From positions 1 through 60,886 of the forward strand of contig CAZYAV010000008.1 of assembly GCA_964645785.1 (NCBI GenBank): a DNA stretch of 60,886 nt, read 5' to 3'. The stretch comes from CALWZE01 sp964645785 (GTDB lineage Bacteria > Bacillota > Clostridia > Oscillospirales > Ruminococcaceae). Shown here one piece after another: positions 17,542 to 25,780 of the stretch. Position 1 is the first letter of the stretch. Each line of letters starts with the position of its first letter. The translations under genes and the position numbers were made by a program. The notes beneath the pieces are model-generated. The model saw nothing but the letters and a program-made list of their open reading frames with translations, was not told the origin of the DNA and searched no databases.

Positions 17542-18735
17542 CTATTGCGGGCTTTCCGGCTGCTGCGCCGCGTAGGGCAGGTATTGCCCGATCGACTCCT
17601 CGCACAGGTATTCGGTTGTCAGAACAAACTGCCCGTCCGCAAAGCCAAAGGTGTTTTTGCGGTTGAGAATTCTGGCGCCCGAGAGGCTCTGCGATTCAAA
17701 CTGCCGCTGCTGCTCCAGCAGCAGCGGGCGGGCGCTTTGCTCGGTGAGCCGGCGCGCCTCCCGCACGGTTTCCGAAAATTCGGTCACGGCGAGCCGCACC
17801 GGCAGCTCCACCTCAAAAATATAAACTGGCTGCGTATAGACACGGGTCTCAAATTCCGCAAAGTCGCAGCCGAGCGCAGGGAGATATACGGCCTCCCGCC
17901 CGCCGGCCGACACGCCCCAGCACCGCTTTGTACGGCCGGTCGGCTGATTTTGCGCAAGCTCCCCGTCAACCGCAAAGCGCGCCGTATAGACCGTGTAGCC
18001 GGTCACCTCCGCCTGCACCGCGGCCGCCCATGAACCGGCCAGCGCGTTCGGGTCGGGCAGGACAAGCGGCTGCCCCGCCGACACAATCTCGCCCGGCTGC
18101 ACGGCCGCAATGCCGCTGACGACCCGCAGCCGCTTGATCTGCGCCGGTTTGCCCGCGGCCAGATAGGCATTCGATTGCCCGGTCAGCGGGTCGTCCCGGC
18201 CGATTTTGTCCCAAAGCTCGATTTCGAGCACGCCGTAGCCCGGGTTGATCGCCATCCAGGTCAGCCGGTCAAACCGGAGCATCAGGTTGTTTGCGACGCC
18301 CGCATAGTCCTCGCTGCTCTGCCAGCCACCGACCGTGACCCCGTTTTCCGCAAGCGCGTCCAGCAGCTGGTCGCGCGGCAGCGCCGCGTTCCCGGTAATG
18401 CGCACCGTAAACACAAGGTTGCCGAGCAGTGCGAGAATCACAGCCATCTCGCACAGCCCGGCCGCCAGCGGGAGCGCGTTGCGGTGCCGGCGCAGGAGAT
18501 AGGGCAGGCCGCATTTGCGCAGCGCGCGCAGCCTGCCCCCCGCCCGCTTTGCGGCGTGCCGCAGCTTGGGATAATCCCGCAGCGCAACGGCAAAGCGGAT
18601 GGCGCTCCCCTGCGTCCGAACCTGCTTCAGCTCGACCCCCTGCGCAAGCGCGGCGTTCAAAAACACGCGCGGGAAGCCCGCCGCGAACTCCGCCCGAATA
18701 TAGCCGATTATTCTGAACCGAATTCCAATGCCCAT
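17542..18735 (-). CDS. yqfD: Sporulation protein YqfD
   Basis: Mother-cell sporulation protein of unknown biochemical function, normally co-transcribed with yqfC. The 397-residue sequence fits the family: a short N-terminal domain (MGIGIRFRIIGYIRAEF), one membrane segment (about residues 90-112), then a large extracytoplasmic part starting VRITGNAALPRDQLLDAL, which resembles a POTRA-like fold. The ATG is preceded by TTGAGGA and lies 3 bases after the yqfC stop. Confidence 0.88.
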   Translation of the reverse strand: MGIGIRFRIIGYIRAEFAAGFPRVFLNAALAQGVELKQVRTQGSAIRFAVALRDYPKLRHAAKRAGGRLRALRKCGLPYLLRRHRNALPLAAGLCEMAVILALLGNLVFTVRITGNAALPRDQLLDALAENGVTVGGWQSSEDYAGVANNLMLRFDRLTWMAINPGYGVLEIELWDKIGRDDPLTGQSNAYLAAGKPAQIKRLRVVSGIAAVQPGEIVSAGQPLVLPDPNALAGSWAAAVQAEVTGYTVYTARFAVDGELAQNQPTGRTKRCWGVSAGGREAVYLPALGCDFAEFETRVYTQPVYIFEVELPVRLAVTEFSETVREARRLTEQSARPLLLEQQRQFESQSLSGARILNRKNTFGFADGQFVLTTEYLCEESIGQYLPYAAQQPESPQ

Positions 18736-18738
18736 TCC

Positions 18739-19038
18739 TCAACCAGTCCTCTTGTCAAATGTGATCGAGGAAATGCGCCCGGTGATGTTCAGCGCGCCCC
18801 TGGTCAGGCTTTCCATCACAAGCTCGCTGCCGTACACGGCCGCGACGAGGTCGCCGAGGTCGACCGTGATGCGGTTGCCGACATAGTCGATCAGCCCGCG
18901 GCACCCCTCGACAATCACCAGCCCGTTGCCGACCACCCGCACGGAGGGGACGTCCAAGAGCGCGTCGACCGGGTAGTCCAGCCCGTACCCGATGCGGACG
19001 GCCGTCTGCTGCACAAGCTGCTTCGTCTCCTGCTTCAT
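18739..19038 (-). CDS. yqfC: Sporulation protein YqfC
   Basis: A 99-residue YabP/YqfC family protein; members are small, sigma-E-controlled sporulation proteins. The visible family features are the central VRVVGNGLVIVEGCRGLIDY and the following ITVDLGD. It is immediately upstream of yqfD, as in other spore formers. The GGGGTGAT box precedes the ATG, and a palindromic AT-rich element lies just upstream, between it and divergent ylbJ. Confidence 0.88.
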   Translation of the reverse strand: MKQETKQLVQQTAVRIGYGLDYPVDALLDVPSVRVVGNGLVIVEGCRGLIDYVGNRITVDLGDLVAAVYGSELVMESLTRGALNITGRISSITFDKRTG

Positions 19039-19052
19039 ATTTCGATCACCCC

Positions 19053-19073
19053 ATACACATATATATTGTGTAT
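19053..19073. promoter_or_regulatory. AT-rich inverted repeat between yqfC and ylbJ
   Basis: ATACACA, seven bases TATATAT, then TGTGTAT. It sits 14 bases upstream of yqfC and 30 bases upstream of ylbJ, two divergent sporulation genes. It could hold overlapping -10 elements or bind a dimeric regulator. No confident sigma-E -35 box is seen at the normal distance. Confidence 0.4.
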
Positions 19074-19103
19074 CCGCAACTTTTAGCCCGGAGGCGACTG
19101 TTT

Positions 19104-20153
19104 ATGACAGAGAATTCACCCAAAAACCGCGCGCAGCGCCTGAAGCTTGCGCTGTGCATCGGCTTTATGCTGCTGCTCGTCTGCTGGCCGGACACCGGCA
19201 TAAGCGGCGCCCGCCGGGGGCTTGCCGTCTGCTATGAAACGCTGCTCCCCTCCCTCTTTCCCTTTATGCTCTGCTGTACCTGCCTGAGCGCGCTGGCAGG
19301 CCGCGCATTCCCCGGTCGCGCGTCCGTGCCGGTTCTTACCGCCGTGCTGCTCGGCCTGGTCGGCGGGTTCCCGTCGGGCGCGGCGGCGCTCTCCCGCCTT
19401 GTGCAGGAGAGTTCGCTTTCCAAGAAGCGGGCGGCGGCGCTGCTGTGCGGCTGTGTCAACGCAGGTCCCGCCTTTCTCATCGGCAGCGTGGGGCTGGGCT
19501 GCTTCGGCAACCGGATGATCGGCGTGCTGCTGTTTCTCTCGCTCGGGTTCGCCTCGGCGCTCTGCCTGCTCTTTGCGCTGGTGTTTATCCGCGGCGAGCC
19601 CGCCCCCCAAAAGCACAGCGCCGCCTGCGCGCCCTTTACGCTGGGGGACGGGGTTCGGCAGACGGTCAGGGCGGTTGCCGCGCTGTGCGGCTATGTTGTT
19701 TTGTTTTCCTGCGCCGGCGCGTATGCGGACAGCGCGCTTTCCCTGCTCGGCGCGGGCAGGGTGTGGCAGTGGCTCGTCCGCGCCGCGCTTGAGGTGACGG
19801 GCGGGTGCGTCTGCGCAGGCGGGATCCCGGGTTCGGCCGGGGCGCTGCTCGCCTGCGCCGGAATCAGCCTGTGCGGCCTGAGCATCCTGCTGCAAATACG
19901 GGGAATTCTGGAGCCGGGCGGCATTTCCATGCGGTACTTCCTGCTCTCCCGGCCGGTTCACTGCGCGGTTTCGGTCGGGATGATGCGGCTGCTGCTCGTC
20001 CGGTTCGAGCATGCGGTCGCGGCGATGGCCACCGCCGCCGCGCCGCAGACCGGGCTGTTCTGCCTCTCCCCCGTGTTCAGCGCCGCCGCCTTTCTGCTCT
20101 GCTGCACCTCCCTTTTGGGCGACCGGCGGGGCTTTGGGTTTACGAAAAGCTGA
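19104..20153 (+). CDS. ylbJ: Sporulation integral membrane protein YlbJ-like
   Basis: A polytopic membrane protein of 349 residues with about eight hydrophobic segments. The pattern GLVGGFPSGAAALSRL and the CGCVNAGPAFLIGSVG stretch resemble the duplicated nucleoside-recognition/gate repeat of YlbJ, a sigma-E-controlled protein linked to spore cortex formation. The ATG at 19104 is chosen from CGGAGG upstream; an ATG at 19068 overlaps the promoter region. Identification rests on topology, motif and the sporulation context next to yqfC. Confidence 0.75.
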   Translation: MTENSPKNRAQRLKLALCIGFMLLLVCWPDTGISGARRGLAVCYETLLPSLFPFMLCCTCLSALAGRAFPGRASVPVLTAVLLGLVGGFPSGAAALSRLVQESSLSKKRAAALLCGCVNAGPAFLIGSVGLGCFGNRMIGVLLFLSLGFASALCLLFALVFIRGEPAPQKHSAACAPFTLGDGVRQTVRAVAALCGYVVLFSCAGAYADSALSLLGAGRVWQWLVRAALEVTGGCVCAGGIPGSAGALLACAGISLCGLSILLQIRGILEPGGISMRYFLLSRPVHCAVSVGMMRLLLVRFEHAVAAMATAAAPQTGLFCLSPVFSAAAFLLCCTSLLGDRRGFGFTKS

Positions 20154-20351
20154 TTCTGCGGTATAATAATGGCAGGATAAAGGATTACCCGTTTATTTAA
20201 AGCCGGCGCTCGCCCCGCCAATGTCCGGGCGGCGGGCGAAGCCGCCTGGTATCGTTTGCGCTGCGCGCGGATTCGTCTGCGGGTGCGGCCAGGGCGATAC
20301 CTGCGCGGCGGCCGGCAAGATTCCACAGCTTTCATTTCTGCGGAGGCATTT

Positions 20352-20567
20352 ATGAGCTATAAACTGTTCGACCAATCCATCGCGCCCGCCTGTGAATACT
20401 GCGAATTCGGGATGCACGCCAAGGATGAGACCATGATTGAGTGCAAAAAGCGCGGCCTTGTTTCCCCCTATTTTCGCTGCAAGCGGTTTCACTATTCCCC
20501 GATTCTGCGCGAGCCGCGGCAGATTCAGAAGCTTCCCCAATACGCGCCGGAGGATTTTTCCCTTTAA
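20352..20567 (+). CDS. Small conserved cysteine protein, function unknown
   Basis: A 71-residue protein with CEYC, a further ECKKRG cysteine and RCKRF, which could make a small metal-binding knuckle, and a proline-rich tail ending EDFSL. Short proteins of this pattern recur in Ruminococcaceae, but I cannot name a function. GCGGAGG lies 7 bases before the ATG, a strong ribosome binding site, which supports expression. It follows ylbJ by about 200 bases on the same strand. Confidence 0.75.
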   Translation: MSYKLFDQSIAPACEYCEFGMHAKDETMIECKKRGLVSPYFRCKRFHYSPILREPRQIQKLPQYAPEDFSL

Positions 20568-21067
20568 CCCTTTTGGGAGTGCCGTGCAGAAGCCGGGCGC
20601 GGCCGTGTGCGCAAACAAGAAATCGCCTGCGCTGCCCGTCCCCGCGCAGGCCGCGTTCGGTTGAGCGTGGCTAAAATTCTGCGGGTACCGGCGGCCGGCG
20701 GCGCTTTGCGGCCTGTGCGCCAAAGGGTGTCCGGCCTGGCGCCGGCCGCATTTTATCCAAACCGATGAGCGCCCGCTGCCGCATCTGCGGCAGCGGGCGC
20801 TTTGCGCTGTCTCCGCGCTTGCGGCGATTGCGCGGACATGCCAAAAAGTTCGCTCATCCGGCAGGCCTTGCCAGCCCGGGCAAGTGCGCAATCCCGGCGG
20901 CTCCACCCCCGCAGGGGAACCGGACACGCCGCTGTCTCGCCCCGCGGTGCCGCAGCGCCCCCCTTTGCCGGGCAGTGCGCGGCCGCCAATTTTACGGGGT
21001 ACTTCTACCCCTGCGGACGCCCGTCTCCGCCGCCCAAACCGGGAGCCGGCGCCGGTTTGGCGTAAAT
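20568..21067. other. Gene-free region between the cysteine protein and rplS
   Basis: About 500 GC-rich bases without a supportable gene. A GCGGCAGCGGGCGC-type short inverted repeat (about 20776-20801) is visible, but no promoter or known RNA. Confidence 0.45.
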
Positions 21068-21097
21068 AAAAAAGGGAGAATGCATTCTCCCTTTTTT
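21068..21097. terminator. Bidirectional terminator after rplS
   Basis: A perfect 30-base palindrome: six A, GGGAGAATGCATTCTCCC, six T. It is a self-sufficient terminator on either strand and lies 19 bases past the rplS stop. Confidence 0.9.
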
Positions 21098-21115
21098 GTG
21101 CTGTGTAAAAGCCGA

Positions 21116-21457
21116 TTACAGCATCTGCTTGACCTTTGCGGCCTTGCCGACGCGGCTTCTGAGGTAATAGAGCTTTGCGCGGCGAACCTTACCGCGGCGG
21201 ACAACCTCGACCTTCTCCACGTTCGGGGAATTGATCGGGAAAACACGCTCGACGCCGACGCCGTAGCTTGTGCGGCGCACGGTGAAGGTTTCGTGAATGC
21301 CGCCGTGCTTTTTGGCAATCACAACGCCCTCGAACATCTGAATACGCTCGCGCTCGCCTTCCTTGATGCGGACGCTCACCTTGACGGTGTCGCCCACATT
21401 GAACTTGTGCTGCTCAGGACGGATCATGTCCTGGGTCATCAGTTTAATTGCATCCAT
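21116..21457 (-). CDS. rplS: Large ribosomal subunit protein bL19
   Basis: Ribosomal protein at the 30S-50S interface. The 113-residue product has the full-length pattern FNVGDTVKVSVRIKEGERERIQMFEGVVI, the FTVRRTSYGVGVERVFP core and the basic RRGKVRRAKLYYLRSRVGKAAK end. It is a single-gene unit between its own promoter/leader and a palindromic terminator. Confidence 0.98.
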   Translation of the reverse strand: MDAIKLMTQDMIRPEQHKFNVGDTVKVSVRIKEGERERIQMFEGVVIAKKHGGIHETFTVRRTSYGVGVERVFPINSPNVEKVEVVRRGKVRRAKLYYLRSRVGKAAKVKQML

Positions 21458-21577
21458 TTTGCTTCTCCTCTATTTTTGATAGAACATTCAGACGTTCATG
21501 CCGATGCTGACAGAGGACCGTCCGCTTAATGTTTTGCAACATTAACCCCGCCGGTTTCCCAGAGGATTCATGCAAGC
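21458..21577 (-). promoter_or_regulatory. Candidate bL19 leader RNA
   Basis: About 120 nucleotides separate the predicted start point from the rplS ATG. The leader contains a hairpin TTAATGTT-GCAA-AACATTAA with a GNRA-type loop and repeated CCTCTG words that could pair elsewhere. Firmicute rplS genes often carry an autoregulatory L19 leader (Rfam family); membership here is inference. Confidence 0.45.
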
Positions 21578-21583
21578 TTTACT

Positions 21584-21612
21584 ATAATACCACATCGCCC
21601 TGCGGTTTGCAA
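21584..21612 (-). promoter_or_regulatory. Sigma-A promoter of rplS
   Basis: On the minus strand TTGCAA (plus 21607-21612), a 17-base spacer and TATTAT (plus 21584-21589). Confidence 0.75.
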
Positions 21613-21787
21613 GTCCTGAAGTGCGGATTTTTTATGCGCGGCGCATCCGGCCGCTCCCCGGAACCGGCTGCAAATAAGCCGGTTCCCCGGCGGGAAGTGC
21701 CCGCTTTGGGTCGGCACTGGCTATCACCGCGCGTCGGCCGGCGCTTTTGCAGGCGATTCGCTTCTTTTGCGCGGCGAACCTGCCGGC

Positions 21788-22066
21788 CTACAGCCCCAGA
21801 AAGGTCTTTTTGCGCGCCTTTTTGATCGGTGCCTCGGTCGCGCTGCGGACGAGGATGATATCGCTGCCGATTGTCTCGACGTCCTGCCACGCGATGGTCA
21901 CATCCTCCAGCCGTGCGCCGAGGCCGAGCATCTCGCTGCGGCCATAGATAATCAGCCGCTCAATCCGCGCCGTCTCGCCGTCAAATTCGATGTCGTCCAC
22001 CATGCCGAGCCGCGCCCCGCTTGCGAGGCAGACCACTTCCTTTTCCCGAAGCTCTGAAAACAGCAT
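21788..22066 (-). CDS. ylmC: YlmC/YmxH family PRC-barrel sporulation protein
   Basis: A 92-residue PRC-barrel protein: LREKEVVCLASGARLGMVDDIEFD, then RIERLIIYGR, then the DIILV end typical of YlmC/YmxH. In many clostridia this gene directly follows sigG on the same strand. Here ridA and an opposite-facing sigG lie between it and sigE. Molecular role unknown. Confidence 0.85.
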   Translation of the reverse strand: MLFSELREKEVVCLASGARLGMVDDIEFDGETARIERLIIYGRSEMLGLGARLEDVTIAWQDVETIGSDIILVRSATEAPIKKARKKTFLGL

Positions 22067-22433
22067 GCCGCTCTCCCCTTTCCGCCGGGCACAGTGCGCC
22101 GGTCTGTTTTCAGTTTATTCACCGCGCGCGGCGGCTTATTCGGCCATTTCTGCCCCGCCCCGCGCATCGCCACGCTTCCGGGCAGCGGGTTATTGTTCCG
22201 GCGCAGGCCGCGTTCGCACCCGCGCAGCATATCGCCCCATTGCCTGCGGCGCGGCGGGCTTCCTGTCGGGTGCGAAGCCGGGCGGCAGTGGCTGCCGTGT
22301 ATCTGCCAACCCGAACCCCGCCGCCCGGCCTCGGTCGTTCCCCATCGTGAAGGAGGGTTTTTCTATAAAAATCAGCGCAAAGGACGCGCCGGGCTTTCCG
22401 CTGCCCGGCGCGTCCCCGTTTTGTCCAAAAGTC
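22067..22433. other. Gap between ylmC and ridA
   Basis: About 370 bases with no supportable gene. No terminator with a clear T-run was recognised. Confidence 0.45.
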
Positions 22434-22817
22434 TTACTTGAGATAGGCGATCGCCTCGACCTCGATCATGACGTCCTTGGGCAGCTTGGCCACCTGGAAC
22501 GCCGCGCGGGCGGGCAGAACCTCGCCGTCAAAATACTGCGCATAGACCTCGTTGACAGCGGCAAAGTCGTCCATGCTCTTGAGCAGAACCGTCGTTTTGA
22601 CCACCTGCCCAAAAGACGCGCCGGCCGTCTGCAAAATCGCGCCCATGCTCTGGAAAGCGCGGTTCGCCTGCTCGACGACGCCGCCCGGCACAATCTCGCC
22701 GGACGCGGGATCCACGGGAATCTGCCCCGAGACAAACAGGAAATCCCCCGCGCGGACAGCCTGGGAATACGGGCCGATGGCCTTGGGCGCGTTGTCGGTG
22801 TGAATTTTTTCAATCAT
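22434..22817 (-). CDS. ridA: RidA family enamine/imine deaminase
   Basis: Hydrolyses reactive 2-aminoacrylate-type enamines and imines released by PLP enzymes. The 127-residue protein shows AIGPYSQAVRAGDFLFVSGQIP (family signature), the late RAAFQVAKLPKDVMIEVEAIAY with the substrate-binding Arg and the C-terminal Glu. The ATG at 22817 follows GGAGGACTTTGCT. It has its own promoter and is divergent from sigG. Confidence 0.95.
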   Translation of the reverse strand: MIEKIHTDNAPKAIGPYSQAVRAGDFLFVSGQIPVDPASGEIVPGGVVEQANRAFQSMGAILQTAGASFGQVVKTTVLLKSMDDFAAVNEVYAQYFDGEVLPARAAFQVAKLPKDVMIEVEAIAYLK

Positions 22818-22842
22818 AGCAAAGTCCTCCGGTTTTTTCTTA

Positions 22843-22871
22843 ATGGTATACCCGCGCCGCTTTTCTGTCAA
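22843..22871 (-). promoter_or_regulatory. Sigma-A promoter of ridA
   Basis: On the minus strand TTGACA (plus 22866-22871), a 17-base spacer and TACCAT (plus 22843-22848), 26 bases before the ATG. Confidence 0.6.
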
Positions 22872-22908
22872 TGAATCATGACCCGCCCGCTGGGAAAAAT
22901 TTCTCCCT

Positions 22909-22936
22909 GTTTTGCCGCACGCTTTCTGGCAATACT
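22909..22936 (+). promoter_or_regulatory. Possible sigma-F-type promoter of sigG
   Basis: GGCAATACT at 22928-22936 fits the sigma-F -10 pattern GGnnAnAnT completely. A weak GTTTT at 22909-22913 could be the -35 at 14 bases spacing. sigG is transcribed by sigma-F in Bacillus, so this is plausible, but the -35 is poor. Confidence 0.35.
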
Positions 22937-22972
22937 GAAGAGTAGAACTGCCAAGCAAAGAGGGTTATCAAC

Positions 22973-23743
22973 ATGCAGAACTGCAAGGTCGAAATCTGCG
23001 GCATCAACACGGCCAAGCTGAAGGTCATGCGGGAAAGCGAAAAAACCGAGCTGCTGAAAAAGGCGCAGGCTGGGGACAAATCGGCGCGCGACGCCCTCGT
23101 CTGCGGCAACCTCCGCCTTGTGCTGAGCATCGTGCAGCGGTTTATGAACCGCAGCGAGCTGCCGGACGACCTGTTTCAGGTCGGCTGTATCGGCCTGATT
23201 AAGGCAATCGACAACTTTGACCTCAGCCTTGGCGTCCGCTTTTCGACCTATGCGTGTCCGATGATCATCGGGGAGGTGCGGCGCTTTCTGCGGGACAACA
23301 ACGCCGTGCGGGTCAGCCGGTCGCTGCGGGATGTCGCGTACAAGGCCATGCAGGCAAAGGAGCAGCTGCAAAACCGCAACGCGCGGGAGCCCACCGTGCG
23401 GGAAATTGCCCAGGAGCTGCATCTCTCCTCCCAGGAGGTTGTCGCCGCGCTGGAATCGGTCGTCGACCCCGTCTCCCTGTACGAGCCGGTTTTTTCGGAC
23501 GGCAGCGAGACCGTCTATGTGTTTGACCAGCTTGGGGACGAAAGCAGCGAAGCCGACTGGCTGTGCGAAATTTCGTTCAAGCAGGCGATTCAAAAGCTGT
23601 CCCCGCGGGAGCGCAGAATTTTGAACCTGCGCTTTATGCACGGCAAAACCCAGATGGAGGTCGCGTCGATTGTCGGAATCAGCCAGGCGCAGGTCAGCCG
23701 TCTCGAAAAAAGCGCGCTCGAGCAGATACGCAGCGCGCTTTGA
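22973..23743 (+). CDS. sigG: RNA polymerase sporulation sigma factor sigma-G
   Basis: Late forespore sigma factor. The 256-residue protein begins with KVEICGINTAKLKVM, a hallmark of SigG, and has sigma region 2 (LVLSIVQRF ... DLFQVGCIGLIKAIDNFD ... FSTYACPMIIGEVRRFLRD) and region 4 (LSPRERRILNLRFMHGKTQMEVASIVGISQAQVSRLEK). It lacks a pro-sequence. It faces sigE tail to tail with a perfect terminator between, instead of following spoIIGA-sigE on the same strand as is usual. Confidence 0.95.
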   Translation: MQNCKVEICGINTAKLKVMRESEKTELLKKAQAGDKSARDALVCGNLRLVLSIVQRFMNRSELPDDLFQVGCIGLIKAIDNFDLSLGVRFSTYACPMIIGEVRRFLRDNNAVRVSRSLRDVAYKAMQAKEQLQNRNAREPTVREIAQELHLSSQEVVAALESVVDPVSLYEPVFSDGSETVYVFDQLGDESSEADWLCEISFKQAIQKLSPRERRILNLRFMHGKTQMEVASIVGISQAQVSRLEKSALEQIRSAL

Positions 23744-23772
23744 ACAAGGGACGGCCTGCCCTTTTCTCATAA

Positions 23773-23810
23773 AAAGCGACCCCGAACCCGCCCGGGTTCG
23801 GGGTCGCTTT
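23773..23810. terminator. Terminator after sigG
   Basis: An 18-bp perfect stem, AAAGCGACCCCGAACCCG with its complement, two-base loop, ending GCTTT. It is symmetric and could also stop transcription arriving from sigE. Confidence 0.8.
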
Positions 23811-24153
23811 GCGCTGCGGCAGGTGGCGGGGTATACAGGCTTCCCCGCCCTTTTGCGGGGGAACGAAATAGCGGCAAGCCCGGGCAGTCGCCCGCCATTG
23901 GCCCGTTTGTGGGGATACCGGACATTCGGGTATCGCGGGACAGCGCCCGACTTTTTTGCCAAACCGGGTGCCGTGTGTATACGACCGCGGCGTCCGGCGC
24001 CATAGGGCAGCGAAGCCGGTTCACACACCGCTTTGCGGCCGTCTCCGTCCCCGGGCGCGCCGCGCCGGCACATCCTTTCCCGCCTGCTTCCGCCGCTTTC
24101 CGCACGGCCGCTCGCCGGGTAGGGCGCGTTCACATGGCTGCGCCGGACGCCGC
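23811..24153. other. Gap between convergent sigG and sigE
   Basis: About 340 bases of GC-rich DNA with no supportable gene or recognised element beyond the adjacent terminator. Confidence 0.45.
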
Positions 24154-24876
24154 TCAGTTTTCGCTCTCCGCTTTCTCGATATCCTGCCGCAGCTTTTTGA
24201 TAATCCGCTTTTCCAGCCGGGATATGTAGGACTGGGAGATGCCGACCATGTCCGCGACCTCTTTCTGGGTGTGCTCGCGCGCGCCGAACAGGCCGAACCG
24301 CAGCTTGATGATTGTCCGCTCCCGTTCGGGCAGCGCGTGCACCACGCAGCAAAGCTGGTTCTGCTCCGCCTCCTGCTCCATGTCGCGGTAGACCGTGTCG
24401 CTCTCGGTGCCCAGAATGTCGGAGAGCAGCAGCTCGTTCCCGTCCCAGTCCACGTTCAGCGGCTCGTCGATGGACATTTCCTGTTTTTTGTTTGAGCTTT
24501 TGCGCAAAAACATCAAAATCTCGTTTTCGATACAGCGGGAGGCGTAGGTGGCAAGCTTGATGTTTTTATCCGGCTGAAAGGTGTTGACCGCCTTAATCAG
24601 CCCGATTGTCCCGATGGAGACGAGATCCTCGACATTGATGCCGGTGCTCTCAAATTTTTTGGCGATGTACACGACCAGCCGCAGATTGTGGGTAATCAGC
24701 GTTTCCCGCGCCTTTGCGTCCCCCTGCTTCAGCCGGGCGAACACCTCGCGCTCCTCCTCGGCGGAGATGGGCGCGGGCAGGGTCTCCGGCCCGTTGATAT
24801 AGTGGATTGCGGGCGCGGCCAGCCGCGCAAGCAGCCGCCCAATCAGCAGCTTGATTGTCTGTTTCCATTTGCGCAC
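24154..24876 (-). CDS. sigE: RNA polymerase sporulation sigma factor sigma-E (pro-sigma-E)
   Basis: First mother-cell sigma factor. The 240-residue protein has an N-terminal hydrophobic/basic pro-sequence (MRKWKQTIKLLIGRLLARLA), removed by SpoIIGA in Bacillus, then region 2 (NLRLVVYIAKKFESTGINVEDLVSIG split by INVEDL, KLATYASRCIENEILMFLR) and region 4 ending TQKEVADMVGISQSYISRLEKR. It starts 5 bases after spoIIGA. Confidence 0.96.
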   Translation of the reverse strand: MRKWKQTIKLLIGRLLARLAAPAIHYINGPETLPAPISAEEEREVFARLKQGDAKARETLITHNLRLVVYIAKKFESTGINVEDLVSIGTIGLIKAVNTFQPDKNIKLATYASRCIENEILMFLRKSSNKKQEMSIDEPLNVDWDGNELLLSDILGTESDTVYRDMEQEAEQNQLCCVVHALPERERTIIKLRFGLFGAREHTQKEVADMVGISQSYISRLEKRIIKKLRQDIEKAESEN

Positions 24877-24880
24877 AGGC

Positions 24881-25759
24881 TCATTCCTCCAGATTTTCGG
24901 TTCCGATCAGGCCGTCGCAGCCCGGCAGCCGCTGCTCGTCGACAAACCCGATATACGGCTCGCGTATTTCGGAGCGCCGCTTCCCGGCCGGATGCAGAAC
25001 CCGGCAGCGGGACGATTTAAACGCGAGGATTGCGCCCTCCCCCGCCACCGTCCTGAACGGCACAATCGAGAACCCGCCGCAGCCGGTGAGCTGCCCGGAC
25101 TCCATCTGCCCGCCCTCAAACGCCTCCAGCGCGGCGAGCTGCTGCTCGCTCAGCAGGCTTTTTGCATAGCACTTTTTCAAAACAATCACTTCTTTCCCTG
25201 ATATTGGCTCCTTCAGCTGCTTGCCGCTGTCCGCAAGCAGGGATACGCGCAGCGCCCGGCCGGCGTTTTCAATCTCGCACGGAAGGGTTTTGCCCGCGTC
25301 CGCCGGCTTTTTGAACAGCAGCTCGTACAGGCACAGCAGCAGATACACGCCGAGCGCCAGCAGCACCAGCATAAGCGGCCGCAGGTGTATGTACGTGCCA
25401 AAATTGTTGACGTAAATCGCGCCCGCACGGCTCCTTGCGCCGATGAGCGCAATCAGCCCCGCAAAAACGGCCGAGCTGAGAAAGAGCGCGGCGCTGTTGC
25501 GCACAAACGCCCGCGCGCTTTTTGCCCCGAACGCGGCGAAGGAAATCACCGCGCAGCCGGTGAGCTTGAGCAGCGCCGACACCAGCAGGTTCAGCCGCGG
25601 CAGCAGGACGCTGAGTGCGAACAGAGAGCCGATGAACGCCGCCAGGACAAACCGCCTGCGGTTCACCGTTTCCTTGGTGAAAAAGCAGGTGCCGAGAATG
25701 AGAAAATAGTTGACCAGCGCATTGACCAGCAGCAGCACGTCGACATAAATAACCGTCAG
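24881..25759 (-). CDS. spoIIGA: Sigma-E processing peptidase SpoIIGA
   Basis: Membrane-bound aspartic protease that cleaves pro-sigma-E after a signal from the forespore. Five hydrophobic segments precede a cytoplasmic protease domain with the catalytic ADSG (Asp170 counted from the GTG) followed by KQLKEPISGKEV. The first standard start in frame is GTG 25738, but the frame stays open to 25759 and encodes VIYVDVLLLVN, matching the conserved SpoIIGA N-terminus. A GAGAGGTG box lies just upstream, so initiation at CTG 25759, GTT 25753 or ATT 25750 is possible. I give the full open extent. Confidence 0.85.
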   Translation of the reverse strand: MTVIYVDVLLLVNALVNYFLILGTCFFTKETVNRRRFVLAAFIGSLFALSVLLPRLNLLVSALLKLTGCAVISFAAFGAKSARAFVRNSAALFLSSAVFAGLIALIGARSRAGAIYVNNFGTYIHLRPLMLVLLALGVYLLLCLYELLFKKPADAGKTLPCEIENAGRALRVSLLADSGKQLKEPISGKEVIVLKKCYAKSLLSEQQLAALEAFEGGQMESGQLTGCGGFSIVPFRTVAGEGAILAFKSSRCRVLHPAGKRRSEIREPYIGFVDEQRLPGCDGLIGTENLEE

Positions 25760-25780
25760 CCATCACCTCTCACAGCTTTG

